A stretch of DNA of 64,000 nt. Source: Atopobiaceae bacterium (GTDB taxonomy: Bacteria > Actinomycetota > Coriobacteriia > Coriobacteriales > Atopobiaceae). Positions 1-8,588 of the stretch are shown piece by piece (position 1 is the first letter of the stretch; every line of letters begins with the position of its first letter). The notes under the pieces were generated by a model, which ran no database searches, was not told the DNA's origin, and was given only the letters and a program-made list of their open reading frames with translations. A program made the position numbers and the translations under genes. The stretch covers positions 24,573 through 88,572 of the forward strand of contig JABZIF010000001.1 in the NCBI GenBank assembly GCA_015258485.1, read 5' to 3'.

Positions 1-1224
1 CTGCATAGCTTTACTATCAATTTTATTTTGTGAATCACTCTCGGGATAAAAAGGAGGAGTATTTTCATTGAAAGATTTTTTCTTAATTAAACAATAATCA
101 TATTTTTCTTTTCCTAGAAAACCTTTCTTTGTAGCTTTATTAAGACTTACATACCCCTCATCAGATAAATGCATTAACGTTGCTGTCAACGCATCATTTT
201 TAATCGTTTCTCCGTTATATAACATAGAAAGCACAGCCGGAGGATCATTGGACGGAATATCTCTAAAATATGTATCCGTAAACTGAGGGGCCATTACTTT
301 TTTATATTTTATGCTTTGCCAAATAATTGCGACAACTGTTAAAACAAATAATGCTAATGGTACATACTGAACAAGCGCAATCTGAATTCTAGCAGTTTCT
401 CTCCTTTGATTTGCTTGTTCTGCCCAAGCCTGTTCTCTGGATAAAATTGAGTCTAATTTATTTTTTTGAATGGGTGCTAAATCTGATACCCAAGAGGTTG
501 GAAATGTTATTCGTGCTTCTGCAAATTCATCTGTTCCAACACCAGGAACCTCATATACAACTGAATCTTCTTTAATAGAAACGGAGGCATCAAGAGGACC
601 ATGACCCCATGCACGAACGGTATCGCCGGCAACAATTGACTCCCCCGATGGTACTGGCAAATAAATAGTTGTTGTTACATTTTTAGATTCTGTACTCCAA
701 CCGTCTGAAACAAACTTCCAGTAAAGCTCAGCAGTATCAGCCCAGCTTGTTACTACATTGGTAATGTCGTACTCAATGGTTATATCCGCATCCGTATCTT
801 GATGAGCAGAATAAATTTTTAAATTGAGTAAATTCGTCTGATCATTAATCTCATAATACTCATTTGAGCCACGACTTCTTTGGTCACTATCCCTGTTATA
901 AAGTTCTCGAGAACCATTTGAATCTGATACTGTAACAGACTGTATCGACACATCAACATCTTTATTATTATATGTATTATGTCCACATGGAATATTCCAA
1001 TACACTCCGTTATATGAGCCATCAAAATGAAACGTTCTGGTTTCAACAACATGCATTGTTCCATCTTGTTGAATTGTTGCATCAATTTTTACTCGATTAA
1101 TATCTAAATCTCGAGCAAATGCTTTAGATGACATACAAATACAACTAAAGACGAGAAGCAGAAAACAAAATGCAAATCTCACAAGTGATTTCTTACATAA
1201 AGAATCAGACGAAGCTTTGACCAT
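1..1224 (-). CDS. DUF2207 (YciQ-like) membrane protein, 3' part cut off by window
   Basis: The reading frame stays open for 408 codons from an ATG at 1224 to the window edge, so the C-terminus is missing. An AAGGAG box lies 5 nt before the ATG. The N-terminus is a signal peptide (basic, then FAFCFLLLVFS), followed by an extracytoplasmic beta-rich domain with the DUF2207 hallmarks (TRTFHFDGSYNGVYWNIP, residues about 55-75). A membrane segment near residues 300-320 leads into a cytoplasmic region. DUF2207 proteins are exported, membrane-anchored proteins of unknown function. It lies just downstream of the Tad pilus operon in the same orientation, so co-transcription is possible, but nothing ties it to pili. 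Family assignment is fairly sure; function is unknown. Confidence 0.8.
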   Translation of the reverse strand, partial: MVKASSDSLCKKSLVRFAFCFLLLVFSCICMSSKAFARDLDINRVKIDATIQQDGTMHVVETRTFHFDGSYNGVYWNIPCGHNTYNNKDVDVSIQSVTVSDSNGSRELYNRDSDQRSRGSNEYYEINDQTNLLNLKIYSAHQDTDADITIEYDITNVVTSWADTAELYWKFVSDGWSTESKNVTTTIYLPVPSGESIVAGDTVRAWGHGPLDASVSIKEDSVVYEVPGVGTDEFAEARITFPTSWVSDLAPIQKNKLDSILSREQAWAEQANQRRETARIQIALVQYVPLALFVLTVVAIIWQSIKYKKVMAPQFTDTYFRDIPSNDPPAVLSMLYNGETIKNDALTATLMHLSDEGYVSLNKATKKGFLGKEKYDYCLIKKKSFNENTPPFYPESDSQNKIDSKAMQ

Positions 1225-1277
1225 AGAGGCTCCTTAATTACTCGTTACGCTTCTATGATAGAAAGCATACCACGCAC

Positions 1278-1553
1278 TTAGCACTCAGTTGGCACATAAG
1301 ATTCATCCTGTTCGAATAAAGCAGGTGGCAAGCCCTTATCCCACTCCTCTCCCACTTCATCTAACACCGAATTAGTTTCTGGCTCAATAGTAGGTAAATT
1401 GACCATTCTCCTATTTCGTTTTTTCTCCACATCGCATACAAGCGAACTTGTTCCTCCGAAATCGAGTAGGCAACCGTAACATATTTCCATGTCTTGAAAT
1501 AAAAGTTCTCCGCACCGAGGGCAAACTTTTACTGGCAATGTGTTGGTATCCAT
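1278..1553 (-). CDS. small double zinc-ribbon protein of the Tad locus
   Basis: This 91-residue protein has two Cys pairs near the N-terminus (CPRC at about residues 12-15 and CYGC at 26-29), a compact zinc-ribbon. The rest is acidic and rich in Glu and Asp, with no membrane segment. AAAGGAG lies 5 nt before the ATG, a strong initiation signal. The gene overlaps the 3' part of the upstream DUF192 frame by 143 nt in another frame. Its own RBS and clean Cys motif suggest this is the real reading frame in the overlap. It is probably a cytoplasmic accessory or regulatory factor co-transcribed with the pilus genes; no specific function can be assigned. Confidence 0.7.
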   Translation of the reverse strand: MDTNTLPVKVCPRCGELLFQDMEICYGCLLDFGGTSSLVCDVEKKRNRRMVNLPTIEPETNSVLDEVGEEWDKGLPPALFEQDESYVPTEC

Positions 1554-1926
1554 ATCGACTCCTTTGTTCTATGCTTCCTTTCTCAACTTCTATTTCATAA
1601 ATAGCAACTTTTTGTCCCACCTTAAACCAAGGAAACAACTCAGTTGATGGCCTCTCGAACGTACAATATGCTCCAGAACAACTATGAATTTGACGTGGAT
1701 TTACCTTTGACTTTGTCTTTAAAATCTCACCATGATCATCAGCAAAGGCAATATCAATAGGATATGTCATCCCAAATGTATGTACTGATGAACAACAAAG
1801 AAGCAAAACAGGTGAGGCGGTTGACTCAGTTCCAAGAAGACCAATAAATTTCTCAAAACTGCCTGAAAGCAATTCAAAATCTTGTTCTGATTCAGGCATT
1901 CCGATAATTGAAACTTTAACGTTCAT
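1411..1926 (-). CDS. DUF192 family protein in Tad locus, C-terminus uncertain
   Basis: The 171-residue frame starts 2 nt after the upstream TadE-like gene. Residues about 45-115 carry a recognisable DUF192 core (VHTFGMTYPIDIAFADD, then a Cys-containing turn and an FKVGQKVAIYEIE strand). DUF192 is a small secreted or cytosolic beta-barrel family of unknown function, and I recall it near actinobacterial tad genes. The last roughly 48 residues are basic and low in similarity to anything, and lie entirely over the zinc-ribbon gene in a different frame. A one-base shift in the AAAGG/GGAAG stretch just before 1560 would end the protein at a TAG near 1557. The tail may therefore be an artefact of a frameshift or a true long overlap. 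Confidence 0.65.
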   Translation of the reverse strand: MNVKVSIIGMPESEQDFELLSGSFEKFIGLLGTESTASPVLLLCCSSVHTFGMTYPIDIAFADDHGEILKTKSKVNPRQIHSCSGAYCTFERPSTELFPWFKVGQKVAIYEIEVEKGSIEQRSRYGYQHIASKSLPSVRRTFISRHGNMLRLPTRFRRNKFACMRCGEKTK

Positions 1927-1928
1927 AG

Positions 1929-2378
1929 CTAGATCACTACTCCAGATTTATACGGACTAACAACGATTGAACTGGTATGAACTAAATACAATGGTGCGTC
2001 AAAGGACACTAAGGGAAGTCGTATTACATGTGGCCATGGTTTATATTTCAACGTAGCAGTGTATTTCTGAAAAACAGAAACTAAATTTCCCATTTCGCCA
2101 TCTTTAGCTTCAAGCACAACATCTATGTCGCAATTATCATCTTGTAAAGCACTCTTAATTCTTTGAGCAATATATTCACTGGCATCAGAACTATCAGCTT
2201 GTGAATATGATGAACCACACATAATAGTCTGTTCAACAGAAATACGATCAAACTTTGCGCATAAGTTAGCAAATTTAAAAAGATTAATTACAATTAGAGC
2301 AATCACCAGCACTATAGGAAGGACCACGGCAGTTTCAACAAACATCTGTCCACTTTGATTATTTAAGATTTTTATCAT
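1929..2378 (-). CDS. TadE-like pseudopilin
   Basis: A 149-residue protein with the TadE signature at its N-terminus: a short basic leader, then NQSGQMFVETAVVLPIVLVI. This is a Gly before the cleavage position, Glu at +5 and a hydrophobic segment of about 20 residues. The rest is extracytoplasmic. TadE-like pseudopilins are processed by a prepilin peptidase and assist Flp pilus assembly. GGTGGTG lies 7 nt before the ATG. The gene follows the TadG-like gene by 2 nt and precedes DUF192 by 2 nt, so translation is likely coupled. Two cysteines (residues about 40 and 54) may form a disulfide. Confidence 0.8.
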   Translation of the reverse strand: MIKILNNQSGQMFVETAVVLPIVLVIALIVINLFKFANLCAKFDRISVEQTIMCGSSYSQADSSDASEYIAQRIKSALQDDNCDIDVVLEAKDGEMGNLVSVFQKYTATLKYKPWPHVIRLPLVSFDAPLYLVHTSSIVVSPYKSGVVI

Positions 2379-2380
2379 TT

Positions 2381-4438
2381 TTATACACCACCAAAAACTT
2401 TTCTGACTTCAATCTCTAGTGGAATTTCAATCTCTAATACAGGTACAACAAGCGTCGCAACAACTATCTTTTCTGGTAAAAATTGACTTCCCCATATTCC
2501 TAAAGATTTTGCTAAAGCAAGTGGATCTGTTGAGTTGGGGATTTTTTGAACAAGATCTCGTATTATTGATTCTTTTTCAAAACCAGACTGCTTTAAAATA
2601 TTTTCAGTATTTACAAGTACTGGTTTTACTTGTCGTAAGTCAGTTGGCTCTAATCCGGCATCTTTAATTATTTGCTGTAAGGCATGTTTTAAGGTGTGTC
2701 CAACCGTTCCTCCAAATACTCCATCAATCTCATCAAAAAACCGAGTTGAAATAGTATTCCATTTCTGTCCGGCCTGACCATATGAAGTTAAGAGATGTCC
2801 CCAAAGACCCATAATCTTGTTTAAAGATTGACCAATTAAACCGCCTTTTTTCTCAATTTGAGAGAAAAATCCTGAAAGCACATTACTAGATAACGATTCA
2901 TCCGGTGCAAGTACAGATCCCGAAATCGCATAACCTGCTGGTAAAGAAACTTTCTGTTCGAAATACCCAAGCATTCCTGATATCTGTGGACTGCTCTCGT
3001 TTCTTTTTACAACTGAAATGCAACCCCAAGCACCTGGCGGGCACAATCTTGGCCTTGTCACTTTCAATTGATTAATTGCCTTGCTAAATAAACTTGACGA
3101 AGTATCAGCAACGTTTCGTAACTGTTCTTGTTGATCCTTTAATTGACGTACAAGCTCTGAATACTTCTCAGATTCTTCAACTACTATTCTCCAATAATGT
3201 TCAAAGCCATTAGTGGTGTTGGTAGAAGCAGAAGCAACAGATCCCACAGCGACACTATTCAAATGACAATACGAACATTCAGACACACCACCACTATCTA
3301 AATCTTGTAATGAAGCAAATCCTGCCGCAGCTCCATTTGCTCCAGGACATGGAGTATGCGCATGAATGACTCTTTTACCATCTTCATGTGTGCATGGCCA
3401 TATTGCATCAAGATATAAACTAGTTTCCTTTGTTTCTTCTAAATTATGAGGAAGGCGAGGTAGATATATCTGAGCCTCACCATCTATATTTTCTTTACTA
3501 AAACCTTTAGAAAGTGTTTGACTAGCAAAGTTATAAAACATCTTTCTAATAGCAGAATTACAAAATTCATCAGGAGATACAGTACTAATAGTTTCCTGAC
3601 TATATCGAGCCCTGTAATACGCTCTTGCACGATTTAAGGCCATCTCAAAAGTCCAAGATGAAGGTGAAGATATATATTTGTTTAAATTAGGTGACAAATG
3701 TGCTAAATGATCTGCTCGTTCCTTCATTGAATAAGGTGATCCTCCGCAATCAGCTTCCCACGCTCTTTGTTTCGATTCCTTCATTTTTTGATGAATTTCA
3801 TCAATCGTTTTACTAATTTTTTGTAATTCCTCTCCATTCTTTTTCAAATCATCAGACGAAATTTCATCATCTAAGTGACCAAAATTTGATAAAGAGTTCT
3901 GAGGAAACAAAAGGGCTGAACCGATAAAATCTCCATTGTTATTTGAGTTTTTGGCAATACTGGTACTCGCTGTATAAGCAGCAAAGACTGGTAAAACTTT
4001 TTCTGTTTGCTCCAACCCTTTTACTGCAGAATCAGCAAATTTCTTCCGAGCTTCTAATGTTTTAAATCCGGCATCACATAGCTCTGACCCTATAGTTGTA
4101 ACCCCAGGAATACAAGATGCAACAAGCCCTGCTCCAACGCAAATCAATCCACTAAGCCCCATACTTAAAATACTCGCATCAACTACTTGAGCAATGGTTG
4201 TATATTTTGCAACAACATTTTGCCCCGCCAATGCAGCTGCATCAGCAATAGACTGTGTTTTATAAGCACGTAAAGAAATCCATCCAGCTGAAACCAACGC
4301 AAATGCCAACGAAAGACAAACAAGTAGAGAAGATGCAATTGCAAGAGAAGTCATTCCACCTGTGTCGTCAATAAACAAAGAAATACCCAGGTGAATCTTT
4401 TTATGACCCTTCTTTCCAAAACGTGATCCAATCAGCAT
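2381..4438 (-). CDS. TadG-like Flp pilus assembly protein
   Basis: A 685-residue protein. After a basic start it has one long hydrophobic segment (about residues 28-55) embedded in a Tad/TadG N-terminal motif: DDTGGMTSLAIASS, then a Tyr/Lys stretch and QSIADAAALAGQN. The remainder is a large predicted external region with a second hydrophobic stretch at about 90-115, several cysteines (SYCH, CPPGAWGC), and a Gly/Ser-rich middle. TadG proteins are thought to anchor or scaffold the pilus at the membrane. The gene overlaps the preceding TadE-like gene by 38 nt; GAGGG lies 5 nt before the ATG. It is longer than most TadG proteins and shows no recognisable von Willebrand A motif. Confidence 0.75.
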   Translation of the reverse strand: MLIGSRFGKKGHKKIHLGISLFIDDTGGMTSLAIASSLLVCLSLAFALVSAGWISLRAYKTQSIADAAALAGQNVVAKYTTIAQVVDASILSMGLSGLICVGAGLVASCIPGVTTIGSELCDAGFKTLEARKKFADSAVKGLEQTEKVLPVFAAYTASTSIAKNSNNNGDFIGSALLFPQNSLSNFGHLDDEISSDDLKKNGEELQKISKTIDEIHQKMKESKQRAWEADCGGSPYSMKERADHLAHLSPNLNKYISSPSSWTFEMALNRARAYYRARYSQETISTVSPDEFCNSAIRKMFYNFASQTLSKGFSKENIDGEAQIYLPRLPHNLEETKETSLYLDAIWPCTHEDGKRVIHAHTPCPGANGAAAGFASLQDLDSGGVSECSYCHLNSVAVGSVASASTNTTNGFEHYWRIVVEESEKYSELVRQLKDQQEQLRNVADTSSSLFSKAINQLKVTRPRLCPPGAWGCISVVKRNESSPQISGMLGYFEQKVSLPAGYAISGSVLAPDESLSSNVLSGFFSQIEKKGGLIGQSLNKIMGLWGHLLTSYGQAGQKWNTISTRFFDEIDGVFGGTVGHTLKHALQQIIKDAGLEPTDLRQVKPVLVNTENILKQSGFEKESIIRDLVQKIPNSTDPLALAKSLGIWGSQFLPEKIVVATLVVPVLEIEIPLEIEVRKVFGGV

Positions 4439-4889
4439 ATGAACCCTCTATCCATTCTGGACGCGTTTGCATTGACAGGCTAGATTGCAAAACAATTCCA
4501 CAACCATCTGTTTGACCTATAAGACTTAAGCACCAACCAATAGGAGGTAAAGGGGATGCATGCCCTTTAAGATCAATCCTGGCGGTCTTACTATTGCAAT
4601 CGATATCAATTGACCAATCATGCTCTCCACCAATATGAAAAAGTGGTACTTCAGGAACTGCCTTCAATCTTCTTCTGATATAAGATTCAATCAGCTGCGT
4701 GTCTGAAGATGTTGCTGCCACCCGCAATCCTTCTGAACATGCAGCATTCATAATTGATTTGGTATACAAAAGACAAATTGGTTCAACTAAAAGTGCAATG
4801 ATAATCAACAAAGTAGGAAGTAATAGAGCTGCTTCAATTGAGGATTGGCCTAAATTCCCTTGTAAAAACTTTTTAAAATGAAAGTACAT
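4401..4889 (-). CDS. TadE-like pseudopilin
   Basis: A 162-residue protein with the pseudopilin leader NLGQSSIEAALLLPTLLIII, that is, Gly then Glu at +5 ahead of a hydrophobic helix. The C-terminal part is soluble and contains paired cysteines (CNSK, then about residues 128 and 139). It is the second of three TadE/Flp-type small proteins between flp and tadG. The start overlaps the end of the upstream pilin-like gene by 17 nt and its end overlaps tadG by 38 nt, which indicates coupled translation. It probably forms minor pilin or adaptor subunits with the neighbouring TadE protein. Confidence 0.8.
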   Translation of the reverse strand: MYFHFKKFLQGNLGQSSIEAALLLPTLLIIIALLVEPICLLYTKSIMNAACSEGLRVAATSSDTQLIESYIRRRLKAVPEVPLFHIGGEHDWSIDIDCNSKTARIDLKGHASPLPPIGWCLSLIGQTDGCGIVLQSSLSMQTRPEWIEGSYADWITFWKEGS

Positions 4890-5121
4890 CTTTAGTAAAT
4901 TCCAACAATGAACTACCCATAGTATGCGATGCAGCTCTAATTGCCTGATTAGTTAAAGCACCGTCTCTTATAACATGCCAAATAACCCCAAGAGACACAA
5001 TAATAGCTAGACACGAAGATAAAACTAATGCGTATTCCAAAGTAGACTGCGCCAAAGTATCATCTATAAAAGTATTGTAGAAGTGCTCAAATCTTTTGAA
5101 TTGTTTTCTGAAAAACGGCAT
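4873..5121 (-). CDS. small Flp/TadE-type pilin-like protein
   Basis: Start set at the ATG at 5121 because GAGGAG lies 7 nt upstream; a longer frame exists but its extra 27 residues overlap the preceding gene and have no RBS. The 82-residue product has a basic N-terminus, then DDTLAQSTLEYALVLSSCLA: Ala at the position before the predicted cut, Glu at +5, and a hydrophobic helix. Most prepilins have Gly there, though Ala occurs. It resembles class III (Flp/TadE) pilins in size and layout and is likely a minor pilin. Confidence 0.7.
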   Translation of the reverse strand: MPFFRKQFKRFEHFYNTFIDDTLAQSTLEYALVLSSCLAIIVSLGVIWHVIRDGALTNQAIRAASHTMGSSLLEFTKDVLSF

Positions 5122-5534
5122 GTTGAAATCCTCCTCACATCCCCATAATCGGAAATTATCACTATCTCTGACCAAGTGCCTCCATGCACTAGACACGTCC
5201 AAACATTACCCATAAGATCTAAATAACCTGAATAAACAAGTGCACAATTTTTCTCTGAGTAATATTTTTTTAAAGTATGCTCAGCTTCATCTTGTATAGA
5301 TTCTTTACTCTCTCTTTGATCAAAATTTTTATTACAAATCTCATCAGGTAAAAGAGATTTTGATAGTACTTCAGGATTATTTTTAGGTGCCTCATCTTTC
5401 TTTTGTTCCTGTTGATAAGAAGAGCGTTTATTGTGATTTTGCTGTTTTGTTGGGAAATACCACAAACATCCAAACAATAAACTGACTACAAGTACTAACA
5501 ATCCCAAATAAAATGGAGTCGTTTTCTTTTTCAT
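5064..5534 (-). CDS. hypothetical membrane-anchored protein of the Tad locus
   Basis: A 156-residue protein, unrecognised. It has a lysine start (MKKK), one hydrophobic segment (about residues 8-26) containing LLFGC, which could be a weak lipobox or a plain membrane anchor, then a charged Lys/Gln/Asn-rich linker, and a C-terminal globular part with two Cys residues (NCAL, WTCL). The ATG overlaps the flp stop codon (ATGA). The 3' end overlaps the following pilin-like gene by 58 nt. Position directly after flp suggests a pilus accessory lipoprotein or minor subunit; this is inferred only from location. Confidence 0.6.
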   Translation of the reverse strand: MKKKTTPFYLGLLVLVVSLLFGCLWYFPTKQQNHNKRSSYQQEQKKDEAPKNNPEVLSKSLLPDEICNKNFDQRESKESIQDEAEHTLKKYYSEKNCALVYSGYLDLMGNVWTCLVHGGTWSEIVIISDYGDVRRISTCRFSENNSKDLSTSTILL

Positions 5535-5719
5535 AAAGAATTAATTCCTGAGGTAATTGCTGCCCATAACTCTGCTACTTTTCCTTTAAAAGCAACTACT
5601 GCAACAATAGCAATTACTACTAATACACCAACTAAAATGGCATATTCTGTTGTTCCTTGTCCTGATTCATCTTTAAAGAATGTACAAATACGATTTATAT
5701 ATTTCTGCAAAAACAACAT
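5531..5719 (-). CDS. flp: Flp-type major pilin
   Basis: A 62-residue prepilin. The leader has the canonical layout DESGQGTTEYAILV: cleavage after the first Gly leaves Glu at +5 and Tyr at +6, followed by a 20-residue hydrophobic helix and a short C-terminal tail. Flp pilins polymerise into the thin adhesive Tad pilus. AAAGGA lies 6 nt before the ATG. It sits 15 nt after tadC and overlaps the next gene by 4 nt. Being the shortest and most canonical of the pilin-like proteins here, it is the best candidate for the main pilus subunit. Confidence 0.88.
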   Translation of the reverse strand: MLFLQKYINRICTFFKDESGQGTTEYAILVGVLVVIAIVAVVAFKGKVAELWAAITSGINSL

Positions 5720-5734
5720 ACTGATTCCTTTCTG

Positions 5735-6349
5735 TTACGAAGAGAGAGCAGGTCCAAGTAAAGGACCTAAAATTGCTAAAAGCATTGCAGGAACAATTAA
5801 CGTTCCCAAAGGGATAAGCATCTTAATGGGAATCTTTTCAATTTCAGTTTCTAGAGCAGATCGTTGTTCATCTCTCAATATATAAGCTTGTCTGTCAAGA
5901 ATTTCTGCAAGTGGTGTTCCAAACGTTAAAGCTTCATTCACCACTGTTGCAAAGCTATTTAAAGATGAAATCCCCACTCTAGATGCCATCTGATTCAAAG
6001 CGTCTTCCCTCGTAAAAACACCTAATTCCCAACTCAAATGAGCTTGTGAAAGCTCTTCTGCAAGTTTTCCCGATTCTCGTAAACAATACAAATCGAGCGC
6101 CGAATCAAACGAAAGACCCGATGATAACCCTAAAATCAAAATATCAATCATTTCAGGCATCTCACGCAGACAAGCATTTTTTATTTGAACCGCTTGCTGA
6201 TGTTTGCCCTTTTTAAATACAAAAACAAACTTGTCACATTTCCGATACATATCTCTAAAAAACGCTTTACCGTGTATATCTCTTGGAAACATAAATAAAG
6301 CAATAGAAATTGCAATGCCAAATAAAACAGCACCTATTCCATCTATCAT
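5735..6349 (-). CDS. tadC: Tad pilus inner-membrane protein TadC
   Basis: A 204-residue protein when started at the ATG at 6349, whose ATGA overlaps the tadB stop. A longer frame reading 25 residues further upstream lies inside tadB and is unlikely. It has an N-terminal membrane helix (about 3-20), a GspF/T2SSF-like cytoplasmic part (EMPEMIDILILGLSSGLSFDSAL, read in two pieces, is typical of TadC), and a hydrophobic C-terminal pair (IPLGTLIVPAMLLAIL). TadB and TadC form the membrane platform that the TadA ATPase drives. It is shorter than many TadC proteins at the N-terminus. Confidence 0.85.
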   Translation of the reverse strand: MIDGIGAVLFGIAISIALFMFPRDIHGKAFFRDMYRKCDKFVFVFKKGKHQQAVQIKNACLREMPEMIDILILGLSSGLSFDSALDLYCLRESGKLAEELSQAHLSWELGVFTREDALNQMASRVGISSLNSFATVVNEALTFGTPLAEILDRQAYILRDEQRSALETEIEKIPIKMLIPLGTLIVPAMLLAILGPLLGPALSS

Positions 6350-7281
6350 TTCAACACACTTCTCATAATTCTTCGTATAATAAAAAGAGCCAGACAATCC
6401 ATCAAAAGCGCAATAGCAACACAAATAAATCCTGTTGAGGTAAACAATCCTCTTTGAAAATCAGGTGAAATAAGCGCCAGTAACACTAAAAGCGCAATAG
6501 GTAATACGCAAACAATTCGTGCGGATAATCTCACTTGAGCTGTTTTTGTCATTATAAGGCGACGATTTTTCTCTTGAAGCTCGACCAACTCTGCGGTCTT
6601 TTGCAAAAGATTTTTAAGAGGAGATCCCGTTCTATGGGAAATAACAAGTGCACTCGCCAAAAGATTTATTCCAGGGGCATCTAATCGATGAGAAAGCTCA
6701 TCAATTACTTGCTCAATGGGGTATCCACATTGTATCTGCATTGATGCAACTGAAAAATTCTTTGAAACTACCCCACTCGTATGTTTACTTACATATTCAA
6801 TTGATTGTGACAGCGTTAAACCTGAACCTAAGGCAACGGCAATTGTTCGAAAAATTGCAGGCATCGCATGAGCTGTTTCCAGCGCAACTCTATTTTTCTC
6901 CTTTACATTCAAAAAATATGGGGTAACAACAAAGGCGGCAAGACCAAAAAGGAACCATAAAATAGAGTTAAAGAGAATACCTAGCAAAATAGAACACAAG
7001 CAACTAAAAAGAACATACAAAGCAAACACACTATCTAGTGAAAATGAATGCAAATACTGAGGTAAAAGACTATAAAGCTTAACAGTTATAAGAATAAACG
7101 GCTCCCAACCATAAAGCTGTTGTATAACTGAAAATGTTTTTACTCTTTGCACAATGTAAAATAGCCAGTGAAACAAAATTCCTTCAGCATCAAATGGATG
7201 TGAATCTTTCTTTTTCATACTAAGCAGATATGTAACTAATCCAAAGATACATCCGGTAAATGCGGAGATAAAGACATCCAT
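6346..7281 (-). CDS. tadB: Tad pilus inner-membrane protein TadB
   Basis: A 311-residue protein of the GspF/TadB family with membrane segments at about residues 3-22, 85-120 and a C-terminal pair at 255-305. The central cytoplasmic domain contains AIFRTIAVALGSGLTLSQSI and a PLKNLLQKTAELV stretch that is characteristic of TadB. GAGGAGGT sits 7 nt before the ATG at 7281, so the 46-nt overlap with tadA is probably genuine and gives translational coupling. It works with TadC and TadA in pilus assembly at the cytoplasmic membrane. Confidence 0.87.
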   Translation of the reverse strand: MDVFISAFTGCIFGLVTYLLSMKKKDSHPFDAEGILFHWLFYIVQRVKTFSVIQQLYGWEPFILITVKLYSLLPQYLHSFSLDSVFALYVLFSCLCSILLGILFNSILWFLFGLAAFVVTPYFLNVKEKNRVALETAHAMPAIFRTIAVALGSGLTLSQSIEYVSKHTSGVVSKNFSVASMQIQCGYPIEQVIDELSHRLDAPGINLLASALVISHRTGSPLKNLLQKTAELVELQEKNRRLIMTKTAQVRLSARIVCVLPIALLVLLALISPDFQRGLFTSTGFICVAIALLMDCLALFIIRRIMRSVLK

Positions 7282-8588
7282 TGTGATACCTCCTCTTGCT
7301 TTAGAGAACCTTCAAATTGAGCACGCTTAATACATTCAGGAATTTTTACTAATAACCAACTTCTATCTTGTAAATTAAATGAAACAACTTCCTGAGTTTG
7401 AATACGACCATCTGAAGATAGAAAAACCTCTGAAATGCTCGTTACGTATCTTTGACCATCAGAAAATCGTTGAGACATTACAATTAAATCCAACGCAGTT
7501 GCAATCTGCTGCTCAATAATTTCTGCAGGTAAATCCATTCCAAAACGTGCCATTAAAACGAGACGTAAAATTGCTTCTTTTGCAGTTCCCGCATGCAATG
7601 TAGTAAGAGATCCATCATGTCCAGTATTCATCGCTTGGAGCATGTCGATGCATTCTTCACCGCGTACTTCTCCCACAACAATACGATCAGGACGCATTCT
7701 AAGTGCATTTTTTACAAGAGTTCTAATTGTTATTTCACCGGTACCCTCAATTGATGCCGGCCGCGCTTCAAGTCGTACTACATTTGGATGCGAATCAAAT
7801 TTAAGTTCAGCGGAGTCCTCTATTGTGACAATCCTTTCTTTTTGAGGTATTTCACAAGAAAGTGCATTTAATAATGTGGTTTTCCCTGAGCCTGTACCAC
7901 CTACAACTGCAATTCCTTGTCTTAACTTAACAGCCCAAGATAAAAGTTGAGCAAGCCACTGAGGAACTGATCCGATTTGTACTAATCTTTCAAGCGAGGT
8001 TATTCTTCCAGTAAATCTCCTGATAGTAACTGCAGTTCCATTAACAGCAATCGGATTAGCAACTGCATTTACTCTGTCTCCATTTTCAAGACGCGCATCA
8101 ACAATAGGACTCACTCTATCTAATCTACGTCCTAGTGGTGACAAAATTCGATCCATAACAATAAGAATTTGTTCTTCAGAATCAAATAATGTCTTTGATT
8201 GAAAAAGTTCTCCTCCTTTCTCATAAAATAAGTTTTCACAACCATTTATCATGATTTCTGTGACATCTTTGTCATCAAGCAGAGACTGTATAGGTCCAAG
8301 ACCACATATTTCATTAATAACCTGCTCTATTAACTCCTCTGCATTAATTAAACTAAATATCCCCTCTTTATCTTCATTAATTATTACCTCGCAAGAAACT
8401 CTAAGCTCATCTCCAACACGTAATTTGTCACCACTTGAGAGAAGAGAAGATACCGTTGTAAGGCCAAGTTTTTCAATCAACTTTTCCTTTAACTTATTTC
8501 TGGCCTTTTTCAATAAATCTATCTGAGGTGACAAATCATCAGACTCTAGATTTTCAATTTGTTTATTTACGCGTTCAAGAACAAGCAT
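7236..8588 (-). CDS. tadA: Tad pilus assembly ATPase TadA/CpaF
   Basis: A 450-residue type II/IV secretion ATPase of the CpaF branch. It has an N-terminal helical domain (1-90), the CpaF motif [16 protein letters not shown] (about 108-123), Walker [10 protein letters not shown] (230-238), an Asp box and Walker B ([16 protein letters not shown]), and a His box ([10 protein letters not shown]). It hydrolyses ATP to power Flp polymerisation through TadB and TadC. GGGAGGT lies 6 nt before the ATG, which itself overlaps the stop of the upstream cpaE gene (TAATG). All ATPase residues are intact. Confidence 0.93.
   Translation of the reverse strand: MLVLERVNKQIENLESDDLSPQIDLLKKARNKLKEKLIEKLGLTTVSSLLSSGDKLRVGDELRVSCEVIINEDKEGIFSLINAEELIEQVINEICGLGPIQSLLDDKDVTEIMINGCENLFYEKGGELFQSKTLFDSEEQILIVMDRILSPLGRRLDRVSPIVDARLENGDRVNAVANPIAVNGTAVTIRRFTGRITSLERLVQIGSVPQWLAQLLSWAVKLRQGIAVVGGTGSGKTTLLNALSCEIPQKERIVTIEDSAELKFDSHPNVVRLEARPASIEGTGEITIRTLVKNALRMRPDRIVVGEVRGEECIDMLQAMNTGHDGSLTTLHAGTAKEAILRLVLMARFGMDLPAEIIEQQIATALDLIVMSQRFSDGQRYVTSISEVFLSSDGRIQTQEVVSFNLQDRSWLLVKIPECIKRAQFEGSLKQEEVSQWMSLSPHLPDVSLD

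Noticed and set aside
1251..1263. Palindrome TTCTAT-G-ATAGAA between the zinc-ribbon and DUF2207 genes as terminator
   Set aside because: No loop and no T run; too short to be a terminator and no clear operator context.
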